A stretch of DNA of 64,000 bases from contig NC_015681.1 in assembly GCF_000217795.1 (NCBI RefSeq), forward strand, positions 1,789,244-1,853,243, given 5' to 3'. Below are positions 58,634 to 64,000 of the stretch, one piece after another. Made by a program: the position numbers and the translations under genes. Numbering within the stretch: the first letter of the stretch is position 1; every line of letters starts with the position of its first letter. This DNA is from Thermodesulfatator indicus DSM 15286. Its GTDB lineage: Bacteria; Desulfobacterota; Thermodesulfobacteria; Thermodesulfobacteriales; Thermodesulfatatoraceae. The notes under the pieces are model-generated. The model was not told where the DNA came from. It made no database searches and saw nothing but the letters and a program-made list of their open reading frames with translations.

Positions 58634-60649
58634 ATGCCAAAAATTGGAGTTTATGTGTGTTTTTGTGGCGAAAATATCGCTGGAGTTATTGATTGTGAGG
58701 AGGTAAGAGCCTTTGCGGAAAAATTGCCAGGAGTCACTGTAGCTAGAACCAATCTCTTTATGTGTTCTGATCCTGGTCAGGAAATAATCAAAGAAGATAT
58801 TCGTAAAGGATTGGTTGATCGAGTAGTAGTGGCGGCTTGTACTCCCAGGACTCACGAACCAATTTTCCGTAAAGCCTTGGAAGATGCTGGTTTAAACAAA
58901 TATTTACTTGAGATGGCTAATATTCGTGACCAGGATTCATGGGTACACGCGTTTGATAAAGAAGGGGCTACCAAGAAGGCCAAACAGTTGGTAGCATCTG
59001 CGGTAGCCAAAGTATTTTACGCTGAACCTCTTGAAGAAACGGAAGTCGATGTTACCAAAGCGGCTCTTGTAATTGGTGGCGGTGTGGCGGGTATCTTTTC
59101 TTCTCTTGAACTCGCCAATATGGGTTATAAGGTCTATCTGGTTGAGAAAGACCCTTCTATTGGTGGGGTGATGGCCCAGCTTGATAAGACCTTCCCCACC
59201 AATGATTGTTCGGCGTGAATACTCACGCCCGCTATGGTGCAGGTTAGCACCAATCCAAATATCGAGCTTATTACTTACGCTGAGGTAGAAAACGTGGAAG
59301 GCTTTGTAGGGAACTTTAAAGTTAAGGTTCGCAAAAAGCAAACCTGGGTTGACTGGTCAAAATGTACCGGTTGCGGTGAATGTTTGGAAAAGTGCCCAGT
59401 CAAAGTGCCCAATGAATTTAACGCGGGCCTTGATCACCGCCCAGCAGTATATATTCAGTTCCCTCAGGCAGTGCCTAAAAAAGCAGTTATTGACATTGAT
59501 AATTGTATTAATTGTGCTGGCCGTAAATTTGGCACCCAACCAAAAATTAGTAAACGTACAGGCAAGCCTATATTGGCTCCCTGTGAAAGGGCTTGTGGTA
59601 CAGGGGCTATTAATCGTAGTCTTAATCTTGATCCTAACGGTGAGGTTGTAGAAATAGAAGTAGGGACTATTGTAGTGGCTACTGGTTTCAAAGTAATGGA
59701 AAAAGACTGGTTTAAAGAATACGCCCCTCATCACCCTGATGTTATAACCTCTCTTCAGCTTGAGCGTCTTACTTCTGCTACTGGGCCTACTGGTGGTAAA
59801 TTATTGAGGCCTTCTACCAACCAAAAGCCCAAGGTAATTTCTTTTATTTCTTGTGTAGGGTCCAGGGATTCTCGCTATCATACCTACTGTTCCCGTGTGT
59901 GTTGTATGTATATGATTAAGCAAGCTAAACTCATTAAGAGCAAGTATCCTGATATCGACATTTATATGCATTTCATGGACGTAAGAACTCCTGGTAAGGA
60001 TTTTGACGAGTATTATACTTCGGCCATTGAAATGGGTATCAATATTGTGAGGGGGAAACCTGGTGGTATTGAAGTTCTTCCTGACGGACGTTTACGGGTA
60101 ATGGCTTATGATGCAGGACTTGGAAAAAATATAGAAGTACATGCCGACATGGTAGTTCTGGCTACGGCTATGGAACTGCCTGAATCTGCCAAAAAGCTTG
60201 CTTCTACTTTAAATCTTACCCTTGATGCGGCAGGCTTTTTTAAAGAACTCCATCCTAAACTTAAGCCAGTAGAAACTACTGTTGAGGGAATATTCCTTGC
60301 AGGTTGTTGCCAAGGTCCCAAAGACATACCTGATACAGTCTCTCAAGCCAAAGGTGCTGCAGCGGTGGCTGCTGGGCCTTTAGCTAAGGGTAAAGTGGTT
60401 ATTGAACCTATTATTTCTGAAGTTGATCAGAATAAATGTAGTGGTTGTGGTTTATGTGTTCCCGTGTGTCCGTATAAGGCTATTTCTCTAGAGTTAGTAA
60501 ACGATCGTCCCAGAGCCAAAATAAGCCCCACGGCTTGTAAAGGTTGTGGACTATGTACTAGCACGTGTCCAACAGGGGCTATTATCCTTCACGGTTTTAC
60601 AGATAAGCAAATAGAGGCCCAGGTTGAGGCCTTAACCATGCCGGTTTAG
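58634..60649 (+). CDS. hdrA: Heterodisulfide reductase subunit A, selenocysteine-containing (UGA at residue 195)
   Basis: 671 residues if UGA 59216-59218 is read as Sec. Domain order: N-terminal [13 protein letters not shown] domain, FAD-binding [22 protein letters not shown] near 150, then TFPTNDCSA[11 protein letters not shown], which fits the HdrA motif DCS-x-C-I-L-T-P with Sec in place of Cys. An Fe-S domain follows ([12 protein letters not shown] near 244) and two C-terminal ferredoxin motifs [12 protein letters not shown] and [12 protein letters not shown] near 602-645. The halves lie in the same frame and nothing is missing, so this is not a broken gene. HdrA carries the bifurcating flavin that sends electrons to ferredoxin and to HdrBC. 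AGGAGG precedes the ATG. A SECIS-like hairpin follows the UGA. Confidence 0.95.
59216..59252 (+). promoter_or_regulatory. UGA (Sec) codon and bacterial SECIS-like hairpin in hdrA
   Basis: TGA 59216-59218. After 16 bases a 6-bp stem TGGTGC (59235-59240) / GCACCA (59247-59252) closes the loop AGGTTA. Position, stem sequence and the G-G-U apical loop closely resemble the E. coli fdhF SECIS (loop AGGUCU), which is bound by SelB. The hairpin lies inside the coding sequence, as in bacteria. Confidence 0.85.
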
Positions 60650-60659
60650 GAGGGAAATT

Positions 60660-61181
60660 ATGTATGAAGGAGTAGTTGTAGTAAATGAAAAAGACCGCCA
60701 GCTGGCGCTTCAAACTATTATTGAACGCGGTGGCGAGGGGATTCTCCGATGTATTCAGTGTGGGGCCTGTCAATCTATTTGTCCTATGGCGCTGGCTGAT
60801 TTTACTTTGAATCCTAGAAAGTTAATTCGTTTAATCCAGTTTGGATATTTAGAAGAAATGATTGAAGATTCCTCTACTTGGGCCTGTCAGGCCTGTAATC
60901 GTTGTGTGGAGATTTGTCCTCGAAATGTCAAGCCTTTTGAGATAGTTTTTGCTTATCGTCGTTATCAGGCCATGGAGCTTGCCTTCTCTACCTCAGCGGT
61001 TCAGAGCCAGATGAACCTTTATATGAAAGGGCACGCTGTTTTCACTGAGGCCTATAAAGAAATTAGACAAAAAGTGGGGCTTCCACCTGATACTCCCACG
61101 GCTGTTACCTATCCAGAGGCAGTTAAGGAAATTCAAACACTTATTGAAAGCAGTCCTATTATGGAATTGGGGTTATTTTAG
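60660..61181 (+). CDS. hdrC: Heterodisulfide reductase subunit C
   Basis: 173 residues. Two [4Fe-4S] motifs CIQCGACQSICPMALADFT (about 31-49) and CQACNRCVEICPRNVKP (about 79-95), with the family link NPRKLIRLIQFGYLEEMI between. The C-terminal half is helical. HdrC passes electrons from the HdrA flavin to the HdrB catalytic clusters. GGAGGGAAA precedes the ATG. Gene order A-C-B is as in other HdrABC sets. No membrane segment, so this is the soluble cytoplasmic type. Confidence 0.95.
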   Translation: MYEGVVVVNEKDRQLALQTIIERGGEGILRCIQCGACQSICPMALADFTLNPRKLIRLIQFGYLEEMIEDSSTWACQACNRCVEICPRNVKPFEIVFAYRRYQAMELAFSTSAVQSQMNLYMKGHAVFTEAYKEIRQKVGLPPDTPTAVTYPEAVKEIQTLIESSPIMELGLF

Positions 61182-61196
61182 TTAAGGAGGCTATAC

Positions 61197-62117
61197 ATGA
61201 AAACTATGGGACTTTTTTTGGGATGTAATATTCCTTTTAAATTACCAGATATAGAACAATCTCTCAGGAAGACATTGCCTGAATTAGGGATAGATTTGGT
61301 TGACCTGGAAGGGGCTAGTTGCTGCCCTTCGTGGGGTACCTTACCTTCATTTGATCTGCCTACTTGGCTGGCTGTTTCCGCCAGGAATATCACTCTAGCC
61401 GAGGCTAAAGGTGTTGATATTGTTACCGGGTGTAATAGCTGTTTTGGTATTCTTGCTGAAACCAAACATATGGTTGAACATGACGAGGAATACCGTAAGG
61501 CAGTCCAAGAAAAGCTAGCTTTAATTAATCGTGAATACAAAGGCACTTCTAATGTTTATCACGTCTTGCACGCGCTTTATAAGTTTGTTGGTCCAGAGGC
61601 TATCAATCAAAAAATAAAATACACCCTTAGTCAGCTTACTATTGCCGTACAAATAGGTTGTCACGCTACTTGGCCTTCAAAGATTATGGCGGTAAAAGAG
61701 CCCAATCCCTTTTTCCCCAGTATTTTAAAAGAACTCTGTGAAGCCCTTGAAGCAGAGGTGCCACATTATAGCCGCCTTGAGGCCTGTTGCGGTATGGGTG
61801 GTATGAGAAGTACTAATATGGAAAAATCTCTTGGGCTTCTTAAAGAAAAGCTTATCTCTATTAAAGAAGAAATAGACGCTGACATGATCGTGGTTGGCTG
61901 TTCTTCCTGTTATCTTCAAATGGACGGCGGGCAAAAGATTTTGCGTGACCGCGGTGAGATTGATTTTGAGATTCCGGTTTTTTATTACACGCAACTTTTG
62001 GCCTTGTGTATGGGGTTTGATCCCAAACAGGTAGCAGCTATTCACGAAATACCTAGGGAAGAAATTATCGCTCGTATTCAGAGCGAAGAGCGTCTTAAAG
62101 AAAAACAGGAGGGTTAA
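61197..62117 (+). CDS. hdrB: Heterodisulfide reductase subunit B
   Basis: 306 residues with two CCG domains: C9...SCCPSW...GCNSCF in the first half, and GCHATWP...ACCGMGG...GCSSCY in the second. In archaeal HdrB these cysteines bind two non-cubane [4Fe-4S] clusters that cleave the heterodisulfide. In a bacterium the disulfide is probably not CoM-CoB; a DsrC trisulfide or similar thiol partner is inferred. AAGGAGGC precedes the ATG. The mvhD start lies 2 bases after its stop. Confidence 0.95.
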   Translation: MKTMGLFLGCNIPFKLPDIEQSLRKTLPELGIDLVDLEGASCCPSWGTLPSFDLPTWLAVSARNITLAEAKGVDIVTGCNSCFGILAETKHMVEHDEEYRKAVQEKLALINREYKGTSNVYHVLHALYKFVGPEAINQKIKYTLSQLTIAVQIGCHATWPSKIMAVKEPNPFFPSILKELCEALEAEVPHYSRLEACCGMGGMRSTNMEKSLGLLKEKLISIKEEIDADMIVVGCSSCYLQMDGGQKILRDRGEIDFEIPVFYYTQLLALCMGFDPKQVAAIHEIPREEIIARIQSEERLKEKQEG

Positions 62118-62119
62118 CT

Positions 62120-62530
62120 ATGGAATTTACACCTAACATTATATGTTTTGCTTGTCACTGGTGATGCTACGGAGCAGCAGATGCGGCAGGTGTCGCTCGG
62201 TTCAAGTATCCACCAACAGTTAAATTTATAAGGGTGCCGTGTTCAGGTAGGGTAGATGTAGAGTTTGTAATGGAAGCATTAGCCAGAGGAGCCGACGGTG
62301 TTATCGTTGGTGGGTGCCGTTTAGGAGAGTGCCATTATCAGGTGGGCAATTACAAAGCCAATAAGCGTTTTGAAATATTTAAAAAACTTTTGGCAGATCT
62401 TGGTTTTGAGCCTGACCGTGTAAAGACCTTGTGGATTTCGGGTTCTGAAGGGCAAAAATTGGCACAAGAGGTTACGGCTTTTAGTGAACATATTCAAAAT
62501 CTTGGTCCGAATCCATTGAAGGCAAGTTAG
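62120..62530 (+). CDS. mvhD: Methyl-viologen-reducing hydrogenase delta subunit (MvhD/FlpD), selenocysteine-containing (UGA at residue 15)
   Basis: 136 residues if UGA 62162-62164 is read as Sec. The start reads MEFTPNIICFACHW-Sec-CYGAADAAGV, matching the family's C-N-W-C-x-Y-x-x-A-D-x-A-G with Sec for the second Cys of the C-x-x-C pair. The rest has VPCSGRVDVEFVMEALARGADGVIVGGCRLGECHYQVGN, typical of MvhD, which binds a [2Fe-2S] cluster and links the hydrogenase MvhAG to HdrA. GGAGGG precedes the ATG at 62120. A gene finder treating UGA as stop would begin at an internal GTG near 62234 and lose the N-terminal 38 residues. Confidence 0.95.
62162..62196 (+). promoter_or_regulatory. UGA (Sec) codon and bacterial SECIS-like hairpin in mvhD
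   Basis: TGA 62162-62164. After 18 bases the stem GCGGC (62183-62187) / GTCGC (62192-62196), with one G-T pair, closes the loop AGGT. The same A-G-G-U loop and nearly the same spacing as in hdrA, though the stem is shorter. Confidence 0.7.
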
Positions 62531-62551
62531 ATTAATTTTTAGGAGGATCCT

Positions 62552-63511
62552 ATGTCCAATAAAATAAAGTTAGGGGTCTTGTTGGCCGGTGGATGTGCCG
62601 GTTGTGAAATGGCCATCGTAGATCTATCTGAAAGATTACTTGATGCCCTAGAGCACCTAGAGGTTGTTTTCTGGGCGCCAACGGTGGCTGACGTGAAGTA
62701 TAAAGATTTAGAGGCTATGCCAGAAGGGGCCATAGATGTAGCACTGGTGGATGGCATGGTTCGTCTCGACGAGCATGAGCATATGCTAAAGGTATTGCGT
62801 GAAAAGTCTAAAGTCTTGGTGGCCTTTGGAAGCTGTGCTTCTGAGGGTTGTATCCCTGGTATGGCTAACCTTTTTAAGGCTGAAGATTTATTAAAACAGG
62901 GTTATGTAGATACTTTTAGTACTGATAATCCTGATGGCATTTTGCCTCAGCCTGAGTGGAAAGAAGATGGTAAATATGACCTTACGCTTCCGCGCTTCTT
63001 AGATAAGGTTTCTCCTATATCTTCAGTAGTAGAAGTTGATTATTTCATGGGTGGATGTCCGCCTCATCCTGATTTCGTTTGGGAAGCTATTTTAGCTATT
63101 GTTCAGGGAAATCTTCCGCCAAAAGGTTCTTGGATTACCTGTGGAAAATCAGTTTGTGAATTTTGTGGGCGCAATCCTGCTATCCAGGGCCGTACTCGCG
63201 AAATGGCTAAAGAAGTCAAGCGTACCTTTGAAGGCGCTCCAGATGATGGAAAGTGCCTTTTAGAACAGGGTTATGTTTGTTTTGGCCCTTTTACCCAGGG
63301 AGATTGTAAAGCACTTTGCCCCAAAATTGGAATCCCCTGTCGTGGTTGCGGAGGTCCGCTTCCGGGAGTTAAGGATTACGGAGCCAAGGCGGTTAGTGCC
63401 CTCGGTAGCATGCTAACTGACGAAGCAGTAGAACAATTACTTAACAAATATACTAATTTGGCCCAGTTTGTTTATCGCTATTCTTTACCGGCCAGTTTGC
63501 TTAAGAAATAA
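62552..63511 (+). CDS. mvhG: [NiFe] hydrogenase small subunit MvhG-type
   Basis: 319 residues. The proximal-cluster motif is LAGGCAGCEMAIVDL at the N-terminus, then AFGSCASEGCIPG near residue 92 and MGGCPPHPDFVWEAI near 167 (the fourth ligand). Further cysteine groups follow: CGKSVCEFCGRNP, CLLEQGYVCFGPFTQGDCKALCPKIGIPCRGCGGP, giving medial and distal clusters. No twin-arginine signal, so it is a cytoplasmic group 3c-type enzyme partner. AGGAGGATCC precedes the start. It sits between mvhD and mvhA as expected. Confidence 0.95.
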   Translation: MSNKIKLGVLLAGGCAGCEMAIVDLSERLLDALEHLEVVFWAPTVADVKYKDLEAMPEGAIDVALVDGMVRLDEHEHMLKVLREKSKVLVAFGSCASEGCIPGMANLFKAEDLLKQGYVDTFSTDNPDGILPQPEWKEDGKYDLTLPRFLDKVSPISSVVEVDYFMGGCPPHPDFVWEAILAIVQGNLPPKGSWITCGKSVCEFCGRNPAIQGRTREMAKEVKRTFEGAPDDGKCLLEQGYVCFGPFTQGDCKALCPKIGIPCRGCGGPLPGVKDYGAKAVSALGSMLTDEAVEQLLNKYTNLAQFVYRYSLPASLLKK

Positions 63512-63529
63512 GTTTGAGGAGGATCCTTG

Positions 63530-64000
63530 ATGAAAAAGATAACTATAGAACCGATTACCCGTCTGGAAGGGCACGGGAAGATTGCTATTTTTCTTGATGA
63601 TAATGGAAATGTTGATAATGCCTTCTTTCAGGTAGTTGAATTTCGCGGCTATGAGAAGTTTGTTCAAGGAATGCCGATGGAAGAGGTGCCCCGGACGGTT
63701 TCTACCATCTGTGGTGTTTGTCGAGGGGTTCACTTTACCGCTTCGATGAAGGCCTTGGACCAGATTTTTGGTGTAGAACCAACACCGGTGGCTAGGAAAC
63801 TTAGAGAAATTTTCTTTAATGCCCATTATGTTGAAGACCATGCTGCTATTCTTTATGCCCTTGGTCTTCCTGATTTTGTAGTTGGGCCTGAGGCTTCACC
63901 AGCGGAGCGTAACGTGATAGGTCTTATTCAGAAGGTCGGAGTGGATATAGGCCGTCAAGTACTTAAAAGACGTGGTTATGCTGTTAAAATTTTCGAACTC
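63530..64000 (+). CDS. mvhA: [NiFe] hydrogenase large subunit MvhA-type (partial, C-terminus outside window)
   Basis: 157 residues are visible before the window end. It begins KKITIEPITRLEGHGKIAI, the standard large-subunit start, and carries the N-terminal nickel-binding motif STICGVCRGVHFTASMKALD (C-x-x-C near residue 63). AFFQVVEFRGYEKFVQGMPMEEVPR is typical of group 3 enzymes. The C-terminal D-P-C-x-x-C motif lies beyond the edge. It oxidises or evolves H2 at the Ni-Fe site. AGGAGGATCC precedes the ATG at 63530. Confidence 0.95.
   Translation, partial: MKKITIEPITRLEGHGKIAIFLDDNGNVDNAFFQVVEFRGYEKFVQGMPMEEVPRTVSTICGVCRGVHFTASMKALDQIFGVEPTPVARKLREIFFNAHYVEDHAAILYALGLPDFVVGPEASPAERNVIGLIQKVGVDIGRQVLKRRGYAVKIFEL

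Noticed and set aside
59234-60649. Separate short HdrA gene starting after the UGA
   Set aside because: The upstream part is in the same frame, completes the FAD domain, and the UGA sits at a conserved Cys with a SECIS-like hairpin; one selenoprotein gene is the better reading.
62234-62530. 98-residue MvhD starting at the internal GTG
   Set aside because: It lacks the conserved C-x-W-x motif; reading UGA as Sec from 62120 with a good ribosome site gives the full family length.

Overview
The window looks like chromosome from a thermophilic, sulfate- or sulfur-metabolising bacterium of the Thermodesulfobacteriota (Thermodesulfatator-like). This is an inference from three things: the HdrABC-MvhDGA operon with two selenocysteine codons, the moderately AT-rich composition with strong GGAGG ribosome sites, and the co-occurrence of an atypical PEP carboxylase, tandem ClC transporters and an exosortase-type O-ligase. 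No rRNA gene is present to fix the taxon.

Layout. 1-1.7 kb: partial FadL-type porin, HU and a small unknown protein. 2-5 kb: a secreted M1 peptidase-ChaN-PDZ fusion. 6-9.7 kb: a CoA-binding protein and a minus-strand set of four minor pseudopilins. 10-36 kb: a long minus-strand exopolysaccharide region with glycosyltransferases (GT2, GT4, GT39), three sulfotransferases, an exosortase-associated O-ligase, a UbiA enzyme, an asparagine-synthase-like protein, a Gfo/Idh-epimerase fusion and a frameshifted flippase; an AbiEii-type pair and an AAA/PD-(D/E)XK gene sit inside it. 37-41.6 kb: a decayed DUF4258-like/DUF2283 pair, a toxin-antitoxin pair, alkaline phosphatase and YibE/F. 41.8 kb: tRNA-Thr(CGT). 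43-57 kb: tRNA nucleotidyltransferase, PEP carboxylase, two ClC transporters and a compact housekeeping run (phoH, molybdopterin-binding protein, yggT, divIVA, DUF167, HAD, rRNA m5C methyltransferase plus PUA-like partner). 57.5-64 kb: an operon for an electron-bifurcating hydrogenase-heterodisulfide reductase: FrhB-like protein, HdrA(Sec), HdrC, HdrB, MvhD(Sec), MvhG, MvhA (cut by the window end).

The strongest unexpected feature is the link between a dispersed palindromic repeat and a mobile element. Most gaps over about 150 bp between 1.8 and 55 kb are filled with one modular repeat whose arms read GTCATTGCGAG...CTCGCAATGAC. It also lies in frame inside at least two glycosyltransferase genes and supplies a start codon to a third gene. 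Two nearly identical IS110-family elements (about 1.24 kb) have both inserted at exactly GTCAT^TG^CGAG in this repeat. Upstream of each transposase is a 168-nt structured non-coding segment closed by a perfect 13-bp stem. Its two internal loops carry short guides matching, in bridge-RNA arrangement, the repeat (target) and the element's own joined ends (donor). The sequence therefore suggests a bridge-RNA element programmed to home to the host's own repeat family.

How the genes work together: the Hdr-Mvh operon would oxidise H2 at MvhAG, pass electrons through MvhD to the HdrA flavin and bifurcate them to ferredoxin and, through HdrBC, to a disulfide. The surface-polysaccharide region would build, polymerise or ligate and sulfate an exported glycan. 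No CRISPR array was seen.
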